Below are positions 12,063 through 23,110 of a DNA stretch of 64,000 nt, piece by piece. The notes beneath the pieces are model-generated. The model did no database searches and was not told the DNA's origin. It saw nothing but the letters and a program-made list of their open reading frames with translations. The stretch lies in NCBI GenBank assembly GCA_963457665.1, contig OY735203.1, positions 5,230,350 to 5,294,349 of the forward strand, read 5' to 3'. The stretch's first letter is position 1. Every line of letters starts with the position of its first letter. The translations under genes were made by a program, and so were the position numbers. This DNA is from Thysanoteuthis rhombus. Lineage: Eukaryota > Mollusca > Cephalopoda > Oegopsida > Thysanoteuthidae.

Positions 12063-12579
12063 ATTTTATACTTTTTTACCCAAACAGTAGAGAGGCCATC
12101 TGTGCCCCCTCACCACTGGTTTATATGCTTATGGTTGTACTGTTCTTTAAATTTTGTTGATTCGTCCAGTCAAATCACAAAAGCCAGGTGTAGCAATCTG
12201 GAAACTGCTCAAGATTAGAAGGCTTCATCAAATCATCAACAATAAAGCCAATGGACTTATCATTGACTGCTTGATCGGGCATGAAGGCCAATCACTCACC
12301 TGGAAGAACTGAAAATAGCATTACTGACTGATCAATGACTCAGCTAACAAGATGCACTTTGTATGGTTGGATAGCAAACAAGCATAATACAGAATCCCAG
12401 TAAACATATTTTCAAAAAGGATACTTAGTAATCTATCAGCCATTATTTTCCGACATTTTGCACTTTTGTGAAACTTCAGTCCAAAACTGGAGTTGACTTG
12501 GTTTATCCATGGTAACAAGAATAAATCTGACTAAATTAAGGGGAGTAAAGATTAACATCATACTGCCATGATGTGAAAT

Positions 12580-12665
12580 CACAACTAGCTGATTGGATAG
12601 TATAAAAGTAAGCATGTCAGCCTCACATGTAGAGAGTCCTGGGGTTTGATTCCAGAATGCATTGA
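12580..12665 (+). pseudogene. tRNA-like sequence (tRNA-derived SINE or pseudogene)
   Basis: An A-box-like TAGCTGATTGGATAGTA is followed about 40 bp later by a B-box-like GGTTTGATTCC. Between them, CATGT/ACATG form a perfect 5-bp stem round a 7-base loop (CAGCCTC), placed as an anticodon arm would be. The T-stem is imperfect, the residue before the anticodon is A rather than the usual T, and the acceptor stem is not clear. It is therefore a decayed tRNA or the head of a tRNA-derived SINE, not a working gene. Confidence 0.45.
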
Positions 12666-15150
12666 AACATTAATTCTAACTGCTAGAGTAATATTATCAA
12701 TAAGAATCTTAACCATACCAGCTCTAAACTTTGATCTGGGTCTTTTGCTCTATTCTAGATTTTTGCTCTAATTGAATTTCTGTTAGTATTCTTTAAATCA
12801 TATCTTCCTCCAGGATTTGCAACATGGTGACAAGATCTAAATGACTGTACTGATTGAAATGTTTCAAATAATCTAACTTCAATTTTGTTGAATTAGCCTT
12901 GAACTTTTGCTGTGACACAGATGGTATGAATAATGTCTCCTGCATCTTGATGTTTGAAAACATCCCTTCCTGTTTCATTCTTCCTTAAAACTGAAGCAAA
13001 CTTTCTGGTTTGAAGATTTTCTGCTTTCTTTCCATTTTCTTTTTGGCATTATGAGTCTATGACACTATTTTGTACTTTAATGTAAATAGTTTTGAAAAAC
13101 ACCTCTAAAAAGTTGTCAATTTTGGACTTCCTTACTGCAATAGTTGCCTATCATGATTGGATCTGATTTTGCTATGACATTGTTAACATCCACAAAAGTT
13201 GACAGTGTCACAATCATATTCATTGTGGAAAATAACAATAAAATTTGTGAACTGTAACAATACAAAATGATATATTTCTTTAATTATCCACATACAAGAG
13301 TATGTTTTATTTAAAATATTATTCATTTAAAACAGACATTCTGAATAGAATGACAGATGAATACAAATATCCATTGTCTTTTTTTGTAAATAATTCACTT
13401 ATCAAATCATTTATTAGTTGGATGATATAAATCACAATTGACTAAATAAATGAATGAAACATTCATTTGATTATAATTCATATATTCCATTAAAGTTTTG
13501 CATATTTGATATTAAAAGACGACACACAAACAAAAAGAATTGTATTATTTTATTATTGACAAAATAAAACCTCTGGTAGGGTAGATAACTCCGGGCCTCC
13601 TTAATACAATGGCAGATAACTAAACTGCAGTAGATGATAACAGATTATTTCATCGATCATTTGTTGTTAGCCTCCTAACTTCTCACAAGACATGTATCCC
13701 CTGCATGCTATAAACCAAAATCATATTTCACCACTTGTGTCTCAACTCTAGTTATGTCAATGCTGGAGAGTGTGTCAGTTGTGATTATGGATAGAGTTAT
13801 AGAATATAGTGCGGTAGGATCCATTCCAATGTACTTAGAAAGAATTAACATCATACATCATCAGTCATCCAATTTTTCAGTCCTTAACTTGAATTTCTCC
13901 AGTATGAATTGATTCATAGCTTACTTATGTACAGCGTTGCCTAAAATCTTAATTTAGAATATGTTGGTAAAGAAAAATGAAACTCGTTCAACTCAGAAGA
14001 AAATTGTAACGTTCAATTCAATCATATCTGAATTCATGTTAAGAATATTTATGAATAGATGGAGGGATAAAATGATTTAGGATAAATGTTGTGAGTAGTT
14101 ATTGAGTGAGAATTGAATCATGTTCTGAAAGTGTCTGATTATCTACCTTAATCTGCAATATGGTTCACCCTTATCCAAAAGAAAAGAAAAACCAAATCAA
14201 TATAATTCTGAAAACTCTTTTACTGGTACAAAATTTTTCTAATTGCTATAATTAGTGAATACATGGTAAAACATAGAGGTGGAGAAAAAAAAGTTTCAAA
14301 TTTGTTCTTGAAAATAAATCCTTAAAAGCTTCTTTCGACTGAACAATCATCAGAGGATGACTCGTCAGAAAATGTTTAAGTATACAGTGTGGAAATAATT
14401 TGAAGAATTCAAAAAGTGTCATTTAGAACTTTTTTTTCTTCTCTTTTATGTTTTACTATTCATTAGCTAAGTACAGCAATTTTAAGATATAATTTCTTTT
14501 TTATCTCACTGCTGTCGCATCTCACACTCAGGCAAACTAAAAAGATAAAATGAACTTTGTTTATGCGGAAGTTGGATCAGTAATTATTGAACATTCAATG
14601 TTTACTAATGACTTTTCCTCAGGCTTTTTGAAATCTGATAAAGATTTCTGTGCAGTGGTGAAGAAAACAAGTTTAAATAATCAAATAATAATAATATGGT
14701 CTCAGCAGATTTCCTTACATAACATGTATTTATAACAGAATTTGATGTAGCTTACAGCATTGATAACATGTATTTTAATAGATAAAAATCAGGCATCTGT
14801 CCTTGTGTATGCTATTTGATTTACACTCTTTATCTCTATCTGATATATTTATCTAGATAGATTGATAAACACATATGTTTATAAAGAGAGACTGAGATTA
14901 AAAAGGGAATAACTAGATTACACAATTGTATAAATTGCATTTTTGAGAAGTCTATAAAAATCGTGAAGAATCAGATGATGGATACTTTACATGAATGTAA
15001 TCATTTTTGTATATATGTATACTATAGTATACATTAATATTCTTAAGTGGTATAAAATTAGATAATTTTGTCTGGTATATTCATATATAACATGAAAAAA
15101 GTAATGAATCATATCAGATCAAAATACTAATGATATTTTGTATCTTTTAG
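12666..15150. other. Unassigned AT-rich DNA
   Basis: No gene or repeat family recognised. Very AT-rich with scattered homopolymer runs. Confidence 0.5.
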
Positions 15151-15267
15151 CTGTTGAAATATTGTGAGAATCTTTTCAAAATGTATCCTTTTAATTATCT
15201 TGCCTGGAACAATCTGTCTCTTTTTATGGATTTGTATTTGTCTGTCCATAGTCTGTGCAATACAAAT
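15151..15267 (+). CDS. Candidate 117-bp exon, protein unrecognised
   Basis: The segment is open in one frame for exactly 39 codons. An acceptor context (TACTAAT branch-like motif, then TTTTGTATCTTTTAG) precedes it and a strong donor (AAT|GTAAGA) follows. The peptide has Leu-Leu-Lys-Tyr-Cys-Glu-Asn at the start and Trp-Asn-Asn-Leu-Ser in the middle; no family is recognised. Splice-like signals are common in AT-rich DNA, so chance is a serious alternative. Confidence 0.22.
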
Positions 15268-15399
15268 GTAAGATTTTTTTTTATTTTGCATCTCAATCAA
15301 GACCATATTACATTAGTAAGGTCAATCTCTGGATTCTTACTGTAGTTATTATCTAGTTTGAAAATTCATACTTGAACATTCAGTGTAAGATCGTTTTTA

Positions 15400-15695
15400 A
15401 GATTTGATTTGAATATATCCATGTTTGGAGGCAAAAATGCAACTTCTGATGGCTTGTTCCAGTTAAGACCAGTTCTGTCTGAGGAGAAGTGTTTTCAAAT
15501 TCCTTTGGCTGTTTGTATTCGTAACTTCTTGCTGTGACCTCTAGTTGCCCTGCTTGGGGATGTCTGCAGCATGATTTTATCTGGACAGATGCTGCACTTA
15601 CAGTCTTGGTCGATGGCGTGTTGACTCGAGGCTATCTTGTATATTTTCAGTGCATCGGCATGGATTCTCCTTGAGGATAGTGTCTCCAGATCAAG
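15400..15695 (-). mobile_element. Jockey/CR1-like LINE, C-terminal fragment
   Basis: The minus strand reads continuously, apart from one TGA, as the tail of a non-LTR retrotransposon ORF2. It shows Leu-Glu-Thr-Leu-Ser-x-Arg-Arg, then Ile-Tyr-Lys-Ile-Ala, then Thr-Arg-Gly-His-Ser-Lys-Lys-Leu, then Trp-Asn-Lys and Pro-Pro-Asn-Met. The order 'RGHS, W-N-x-L, P-x-x-x-x-F' after the RT is typical of jockey/CR1-type proteins. It is distinct from the RTE-like family elsewhere in the window. Bases 15487-15621 are identical to 54734-54868 on the other strand. Confidence 0.7.
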
Positions 15696-15714
15696 ATATT
15701 TATTTTTCTATTCA

Positions 15715-16785
15715 TTACATATATCCAGGGTCAGTTTTAACTTCATAGGGGCCTGAGGAACAGGTCTACTTGGGGCCATGTAACTAGTCCAGCAGGAAGA
15801 GAGAAACAAATATTTTAAAGTTTTCAAATCGTGACACATCACAAGAAGGCACGGCTGGGGATAACTCAAATTTAAGTTATTGATGATATCAGGTAGAGGA
15901 GAGAACATCAACAGTTGCTGTTTACGACATCTGAAGAGGAAGAACAAAACAAGAGAAGTTTTTTTTTGTTCAAAATTTTGCTTTGACTTAAAACCAATTA
16001 TGCCACAATACATATTGTATCTCACCATTCATACAAAACATACTGCAATATGATTACTGAAATGTTTTTGTTTTATTCATTTCTTTTTAACAGTTGATGT
16101 AACCTGATTCAGTTAAGGTCTCTATTTTGCATTTAGCTATTATTTTGTGAGCCAAATTTAACTTTTAAAAATGGGTTCCATGCTAAGACCGCATTTAAGT
16201 GATTCCATATTATAAGGAGCCGGGTTATAATGGGTCAGTGTAGGTCACATTTTTTTAACAGCAAAAGAATACACGTCAATACAGAATTACCATCTTGGTT
16301 TGCTATTTTTGTTCTTCCCAGATTTCATTATGGTGAGATCAACACCCCAAATAAGATGTCTACTAGAGTTTCATATTAAGATACATCTTCTCTCTTCTTT
16401 TGTTTATGAAATCTATATATCAAGCTCAAAGGCATGAAAAGCAATATTCAGTTTTTAGTAGTAGACAACACTACATGAGTTGCTTATGATGGATTATTAT
16501 AGGATATCAGCTTGAAGATTCTAGTAAGACCTCAGTTGATATGGAAGTATAGTCCTGAAGTAAACAAAGATAATCCATTTCAAACTTCACACGGAAATAG
16601 AACTTGTCCTCATTGCTTTGTGTAAAACAAAACTGTTGGTCCTTTTTTTAATTTCTTTTTTTTTTTCATTTATCTATTTGTTTATCTATTCAGTTTTAAT
16701 TATTATTCATTGACCTAATAGAAATGGGTTTCTTGATTCATTATAAAAGTATTGTTATTAAATTGGTATAGATATAACTCTGGTT
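15715..16785. other. Unassigned DNA
   Basis: A minus-strand frame of about 106 residues (15708-16028) abuts the LINE fragment. It shows no reverse-transcriptase or other motif and is left unassigned. Confidence 0.45.
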
Positions 16786-16789
16786 GAAG

Positions 16790-18640
16790 CAGCAGGAGGA
16801 ATTGTGTCAGCTGTTTGGGGATTTGGACTAATGTCCACAAGGTATTGAATAGGGGCAGGAGGTGCATGGAATGGGATGCCTGTTGCAGATAGGGGACAAT
16901 TTAAATGACTGGATTGGGAGTAGGATGGACTGCATCTAGGAATTTTTCCTCATCCTAGACAGCACGTGAGTTTGTTGAGCAATGACTGTATTTTGCTGCT
17001 TTTCAATGACTTCATAAAGTCAAGTTTCAAAAGTAAGATCCAGCTTGTTAGTCCTACATAGAATATTTTTGAACAATGTGTCTCCTAACTTTATTCACAG
17101 ATCTTTGTCCATTCTCCTCTGATTGACAGCAATGTTTCACTTTGATTTGTGTATAGCATTCATTTCATTAAATTTTCTGATCCTAACTGAAACTTGGCAG
17201 CCTACTTTGGAGTCTGGGATTTAGGAATAGTTTCGCTGGAGATACTCTGGATACTGTGCGAGGAATGTTGTGGTATTGAAAGAGAAAATTCCTCAGTTCC
17301 ATCTTCTAATCTTTTCCAAACTCTGGTGAACTTAATTGTCTTAAAGATTGTTCTGCTGAATGAGTCGACTTCTCTGTTACACTGAGACTAACTTCTCAGA
17401 TACTTGGGATATCATTTCCAGATTATTTTGGCGGGCATTTATTGTTCTCATCTGAGCAACTTCTGGCCACTTGGGGTTGTAGTCAATGACAGCAAGTAGA
17501 TAGTTCCTTTTGGAAATGCTCTGTAGATCACCAGTTATATAGGTCTGGGGTCGATCAGGCAACCGCAGACTCTCAAACTTGTCTGGTAGGGCAATCTTGT
17601 CAACCATCCAATGTGGGTAGCACTTCTCACTCTTTTTTCTGCCATTTCATCATCTCCGGCCACCAAACTTTGGACTATAGATGATTTTTAGTTTGCACTA
17701 TCCCTTGATATTTTTTACTTGACAATTCAATTACATATCTTTGAAGTGCTTCCAGAATTATGAACTTCTATGCAAAAGCATTAGTTCAACAGTTCATCCT
17801 CAATTACATGAAACTCTGTACCCTCGGAACAAGTTCAGTCATTCAGGAATGTGGCTGGGTAAAGTTTGGAGTTAGTATAATCATCTTTCGAAGCTATTCC
17901 TGTTTCATAGCAAACTAGTGCATAAGGATCGGAATCTTTAATAATGCTTTGAATTTAGTCTTTGGTTTTCTTTTCGCCAGCTTTCTTAAAGTCACCGATT
18001 GGCTGTCAACTCAAAAGGATCCGCTGGGAATGTAGATGACTTAATAGTTGAACTGCTGCAGCAACAACAACAGTCACCTCTCCACTCTTGTTGAGGTGGG
18101 GTTTCATTCAGATGATAACACTTTCACCAGCACTTTGTGATCAGTTAGGATTAGAAAGTCACATCCAATGAGGTATAAATTGATCTTTTAATATACCCAG
18201 AATACTCAAAGAGCTTATCATTCAAACTGAAAATAGCAGAATGGTGGGTGAGAACTTTCTGTTTGCGCAATTCACTGACTTCCAGATACCATCTGGTTGT
18301 TTTTGTGTGAACCTAAACCAATGGATGTGGCAATAACATGATTTTGGTCAGAAGATCAACATTGTAGTAGTCTATGACTGAGGCCCCAATCAGCATTTTT
18401 GGAATCGGTCAAAGGCATGTTGTCCCTTTTATTCCCATTTTCACACAACATATTGCTTTCTGAGGTTTAAGAATGATGTCGTTATTGTGGCAAACCTGGG
18501 TACAAACTTTGCACAGAACTGAGCCACTCCTTAGGAACTGCACATCTGTTGGGCATCTGTTGGTGGAGGGGCATTGGCTTTAGCCTTCTCCTTTTTATCT
18601 GAGCTTTATTGTTCACCTTGTGACAGGATATGACCCTTGT
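16790..18640 (-). mobile_element. Ty3/Gypsy LTR retrotransposon pol remnant
   Basis: Read on the minus strand, the domains follow Ty3/Gypsy order. First comes the RT-to-RNase H connection, with an Ala-Pro-Pro-Pro block and Phe-Cys-Ala-Lys-Phe-Val-Pro-Arg-Phe-Ala at about 18480-18580. An RNase H-like Leu-Thr-Asp-His-Lys motif lies at 18129-18149. Integrase core sequence lies at about 17377-17607, including Tyr-Leu-Leu-Ala-Val-Ile-Asp and Lys-Trp-Pro-Glu-Val. A C-terminal Leu-Tyr-Glu-Val-Ile-Glu block lies near 17000-17030. Frameshifts and stops break it throughout. The RT catalytic palm, protease and gag are not found, and no LTR pair is visible, so it is an old internal fragment. Confidence 0.78.
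17377..17607 (-). pseudogene. Ty3/Gypsy integrase core fragment
   Basis: Longest open segment of the Gypsy remnant (76 codons). It contains Arg-Asn-Tyr-Leu-Leu-Ala-Val-Ile-Asp followed by Lys-Trp-Pro-Glu-Val-Ala. In Ty3/Gypsy integrases this block holds the first catalytic Asp of the DDE triad, in V-I-D, followed by a conserved S/P-K-W-P-E motif. The second Asp and the Glu are not recoverable because the frame breaks soon after. Confidence 0.75.
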
Positions 18641-18825
18641 ATTTTATAGGGATCATTTTTTCTCCCATCCATCTGTTGTTCTTTTTGGGATCAAGAGAAC
18701 CCAAATGAAACAACAGACAGGGTGTTGCTGAAGAGTGTAAGAGGCACGAAATGCTTATAATCACTGGGTACATGTCCTTGTAAATATCATATTATATATA
18801 TATGTAAACATATATACATATAGAT

Positions 18826-19112
18826 AGTCTAGAAAGCTTTACAGATTTAAAAACTTTTTCAATAGATCTTTTTGTGTCACTCTATAATCTTTTTCCATAT
18901 ACTTGTCAATGCAATTTATATAATTTTGCAAAGTTTTTTCCCTGTTTCCTCTATTCTTTATCACTATTGTATGATGTATAAATTGTCTCTAGTTGGGGTC
19001 ATCATTTGTTTACCATGTAACCATTTCGGGGATTTTACAAACAAAACAGTTATATCAACATGGTACCTCAGCAGTGTTGATCAAACACCACTTCCCTTTC
19101 TTATTACAGAGT
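18826..19112 (+). repeat. F6 dispersed repeat
   Basis: Begins TAGTCTAGAAAGCTTTACAG and matches 46632-46927 (minus) over about 280 bp with indels. Both copies lie next to TA-rich DNA on the same side. The plus strand has an open frame that resembles the frame of the other copy (both keep Lys-x-Ser-Leu-Val-Gly-x-Ile), but no protein family is recognised. Confidence 0.7.
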
Positions 19113-19504
19113 TTATGCAATGCATGTAATTTGTCATTTCATATAAGGTTTTATGTGTATTGTATATTGATATCATTTTATACTACATATATATTTAAAA
19201 AAAAAAGACTTTCTTACATAGGTTAACCTGAAAACATTTTTAGCAATAAGGAATCAGTAAGTATAACTACAGAAATGACTCACTCTTTATGTCATTTCTA
19301 TTGAATGTTCACCCAAGTGAATATAAATGCAAACATCTGCATCGATGGATAAATAGTTGAACAAGAAAATAATAATGAAGAAAAAGAAAACTCTCATGAC
19401 ACTACATGCATCGTGTACATGTGGCTGGATGTATAAGTGAATGCAGAAACGAGTGAATTCCGGTTTACATAGTAAGATTGTTAGTTCTTACAGTAATAAA
19501 GCTT

Positions 19505-19531
19505 TATATATATATATATATATATATATAC
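19505..19531. repeat. (TA)n microsatellite
   Basis: About thirteen TA units, immediately upstream of a plus-strand LINE fragment. Confidence 0.95.
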
Positions 19532-20110
19532 TGAAAATTCAAAACTGAAGACAGTAGACCACTACATCTACATAGAATAATGAATCTCCATGAAATCCTC
19601 AAGAGAAGAAGAAATCAAGTGAAGAATCACTTTAGGATAGCAAGCTTTTGGTAACAAGCTCAACCTCCAAGAACAAGAAAATCCCATCAGTCCTAAAAGA
19701 AAAGTATGCAACCAATGCATCCTCCCGATAGACACCTATGGAGCTGGAACATGGAACCTAACCAAGGAACTGACCATCAAACTGGGAACAATGCAATGTG
19801 CACATGAAAGAATCATGCTCAACATCACACAGAGTGATCACAAGACAGCACAGTATATTAAGGAAGAAAACAGGAGTCTGTGATATAAAAACCATCAGAA
19901 AACACAAATGGCAATAAGCAGACATCATCACTCATAACATGTGTACCCAGGGGTTGCATACAAAATTGAGGCTGGCAGAAGTCAAACTGGAGAGACAAAC
20001 TAGACAAGTTCAGAAAGTATTGGCTCTGCAACAACAATAATAGAGAGATCTGGCAAAATCTTGGGAAGGTCTCTGTCCAGCAACAGACTATTAAAGATAG
20101 ATGATAATAT
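19532..20110 (+). mobile_element. RTE-like LINE 3' fragment
   Basis: Plus-strand member of the LINE family. It contains the blocks for Leu-Lys-Arg-Lys-x-Cys-Asn-Gln-Cys-Ile-Leu, Gly-Thr-Met-Gln-Cys-Ala-His-Glu-Arg-Ile-Met-Leu-Asn and Lys-Tyr-Trp-Leu, ending near the family 3' end (TATTAAAGATAGATGATAAT). Several indels break the frame. One of three copies on this strand. Confidence 0.75.
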
Positions 20111-20915
20111 TTTTGCATATGAACATATGTGTGTGTGATTGGGTACCTGCATGCATGAAAGAATGAGAGTATTTGATTATATTGGAAATTAATCTAAATA
20201 ATTTTGTTGCAATCGTAAATAATCTCAGAAACCACAAGTTTAATACTTTGAAATTGATCAACTTTGATGTGTCTTCTATGATTCACTAATTGGTGTTTTC
20301 ACTTAATTTATTTTTACTTCCCATTAGAATGGCAATAGCAAATAGGAGAATTTCTGTTTAATGATGACAAACTCAGGAAATGTACTTGCAAGTAAAACTG
20401 CTTTCATCAGATGACACTTTTGCTATAATCAATGATCTATCATGAATCTTTTTACATATTTTTTATTCTCTGCATCCCTGTGTATATATTTATCTGTATA
20501 CATTTCCATACATAAATGCATATACAAATACACACATATGTATGCACGCATACATATATACATATATATGTGCATATATATATAGATATAAATATATATA
20601 TAATATATACATATGTACATACATACATCTGTATGAGTGAACAATAGGGAATGAGACACACTTAGGAGTAAAAGTATATGGAGACTTTATTTGTTGATTC
20701 ATTTATAAATGAATTAGTATGCTATACAAGTTTTAGGGAGGTTCCTATCTTCAGTAGCATGTGTGTACCTTCTTTTGGTTAAAAGGTTTCTGCAGAAAAC
20801 AAATTTAGCATCAGATTTTTTGCTTTGAAAGCAAAAATGGAAATCAAGAATGAGGAATCCTGGGAGGTCATAATGGTGTGTCCGCACAATATTATGTCAG
20901 TACAGAAATTTGTGA
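20111..20915. other. AT-rich DNA with TA/TACA microsatellite stretches
   Basis: Mainly unassigned. 20480-20630 is a mixture of TATA, CATA and TGTA dinucleotide/tetranucleotide repeats that gives meaningless Tyr/Ile-rich open frames. Confidence 0.7.
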
Positions 20916-20922
20916 TGATATA

Positions 20923-20964
<42 letters not shown>
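20916..20964. repeat. (TA)n microsatellite
   Basis: A near-perfect run of about 24 TA units with one TGTA interruption. Confidence 0.95.
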
Positions 20965-20965
<1 letters not shown>

Positions 20966-20999
20966 CTTTCATATCTTGTAGATCCTAAGCATTTTCTGA

Positions 21000-21717
21000 T
21001 ATAATGGAAATATCATCACCGAGCCTTAAATTGTGGAAATATTCTCCATCTATGTTTATGCCAATATTTTCCTTGTCTGCTTTCCAGCAGGTGCTTCCAA
21101 GGCTTACTGCAAAGCGTTTTAATGATATCATATCATTTTGTTCTGTTCATCCTTATAAGTAAGACAAAGACAAATTAGATGTTCAGTTAGGATAAAGTAC
21201 CAAAAGAGACCATAAGAAAAATCCTAAAGACAAAGTCAAGAGATACATTCACCTAGATCGGATGACAAAGCTAGAGAAAGACCAGGGAAATAAAATAAAA
21301 TTGACTCAAAAGCATTTGGCATAAATAGATATGTACTGAAAAGTCAAATTGCCAATATGCTTGATATGTGGAGTATTCAATCAATGCATAATACCAGTTA
21401 CGAAGTGTGGGTGTGAAAAGTGTAAACTTACAAAACCACTTGACCGCACAGAGAGCAATGAAAAGACCAGGGTGAGGAATAATTCCTAACAATAGAAACA
21501 GATCTACATGGAACATCAGGGGGGAAAATATTGTACAGGTAATTGGGCAACAAAAATGGAACTGGACACATAACAAGAAGAATTGACAACAAATGAAGCA
21601 AAATTTTAACTGATTGGTTCTCATTGGATAATAAATACAGTTGAGAAAAACCCAGACTCAGGATGGATGGACAACCTATAAAAGTTTGTCTGTAAAACAG
21701 GATGGAAATTACAGTTG
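21000..21717. other. Unassigned AT-rich DNA
   Basis: No gene or repeat recognised. The 117-residue minus-strand frame at 21271-21624 has no recognisable motif. Confidence 0.45.
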
Positions 21718-21718
21718 A

Positions 21719-21725
21719 TGATATA

Positions 21726-21807
<82 letters not shown>

Positions 21808-21844
21808 ATATATATATATATATATATATAAATATATATATATG

Positions 21845-21882
<38 letters not shown>
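21719..21882. repeat. Long interrupted (TA)n array
   Basis: About 160 bp of TA dinucleotides with CATA, GTTA and AATA interruptions. It is self-complementary and expected to form cruciforms or slip; open frames across it (Ile-Tyr repeats) are artefacts. Confidence 0.95.
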
Positions 21883-21884
<2 letters not shown>

Positions 21885-21904
21885 TTGTATGATCATAAAT
21901 TGTG

Positions 21905-21960
21905 TTATATCATAAACCTATCGGTTGCAGGTTCTATTCCTGCAGCAGCCCCATTTTTTT
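21905..21960 (+). pseudogene. tRNA-like 3' half
   Basis: ATCATAAACCTATCGG precedes a good T-arm (GCAGG, loop TTCTATT, CCTGC). An acceptor-like AGCAGCCCCA and a run of T that would stop RNA polymerase III follow. The loop could carry a CAT anticodon (Met-like). The 5' half is missing, replaced by the (TA)n array, and no partner acceptor strand is seen. A tRNA pseudogene or tRNA-derived SINE is likely. Confidence 0.4.
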
Positions 21961-22106
21961 TCCATTTTTTATTCTTTTACATTGTCTAGGCCTAATGATA
22001 CATTCACCGTGTAATAACTGGAGATCATTTCAAATAGAGTTTCAATGTAATATAATGCAATCTAAAATCATTCTATCAGATCATATATCAATTTCCTAAT
22101 AATAAT

Positions 22107-22109
22107 ACA

Positions 22110-22154
<45 letters not shown>
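22107..22154. repeat. (TA)n microsatellite
   Basis: TA run of roughly 20 units preceding an F2 fragment. Confidence 0.95.
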
Positions 22155-22157
<3 letters not shown>

Positions 22158-22159
22158 AT

Positions 22160-22325
22160 CATGGTAGCTCAACAAATGGCCCACCCGACCAACCAGCTAA
22201 ATGGGCAACAGATTCTTCCCTCTTTGCATTTGTACTAGTGTATGTGGATGTGTCTCTGGGCATCCCTGGTCACAGTTTAAGGGTTACTATCTTGAAAATA
22301 TGCGCAAGTTCATTGGTCACCATCT
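22160..22325 (+). repeat. F2 element, 5' fragment
   Basis: Carries the F2 5' landmarks: ACCAACCAGCTAAATGGGCA, ACAGATTCTTCCCTC, GTGTCTCTGGGCATCCCTGG and CACAGTTTAAGGGTTAC. The 3' half is absent. Confidence 0.65.
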
Positions 22326-22679
22326 AAGAATTTATTCATTTTTAATTTTTTCTGAAAGATGCTTAGATTCACATTAACATACACAGAAATGTTCTTGAAC
22401 ATGCTCGCATTCATGCCCTTTCACCTATATAAGCATATGTGTACAAATATCATGCCTGTAGACCCACACACGTACATTTTTAGCCAAGGCAAGCAATAAT
22501 TTGTAAGCAAGAATGTCCTGATTTGAATATTTTAATTGTTTTCTAATTGACCAACCATAGCCATCAAAGTTGGCAAAGGGTTCTATTCTTTTTTTACATT
22601 TTAGCATGTTTGTTTGTGTGATTTATTTTGTAAAATTTGAATAAACAAACATTATTGTTTTCCATTCCAAAGATGCACC

Positions 22680-23110
22680 ATAAGAGTTCTATAGGTACTG
22701 CTAATACTTTTCTGTAAAACATTTCCAAGGTCTTGATGAAAAAAAAAAAAATCAGTCCATGCAGTCAGAGGTAGGTTCGTGTAGTCCAGTGCCCAGGGCA
22801 GTTCTGTTTTGTCTGTAGTATTCCAGTAGACCTTTCCAAAAAATGTTTTGTTTTTTTTTGAGAAAAAAGCTTTTTCAATGATTTTAGGGCCTTATTCTGG
22901 TCAGATTATTAATATCTTGATTCTCCTTAATCTAGTTGTTATTTTTTTTCACTATTTTCAATATTTTCCTGTGGAAATGCCATAAATATACCATACATAG
23001 CATTTATTCTGACCATATTTATTCTTTGATGGAATTTTTTTACGTGTCTTCAAATTTTGATGCTATGGTTGTTCAGTTATTGACTGTGATGACAATTTAG
23101 ATATTTTTCA
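22680..23110 (+). repeat. F4 dispersed repeat, copy 1
   Basis: Shares a series of blocks with 24310-24785 and 49360-49710: CCAAGGTCTTGATGAAAAA, the 'gggccttattctg' block, CTGACCATATTTATTC and TTTGATGGAATTTTTTTAC. Diverged by many indels; no coding capacity. Confidence 0.65.

Noticed and set aside
16790..18640. LTRs flanking the Gypsy remnant
   Set aside because: No pair of direct repeats with TG...CA ends was found on either side.
21905..21960. Functional tRNA-Met gene
   Set aside because: The 5' half including D-arm and acceptor strand is absent.
21621..21989. Long open frames of alternating Ile and Tyr on both strands
   Set aside because: They are translations of a (TA)n repeat; the same applies to 20429-20702 and 45988-46364.
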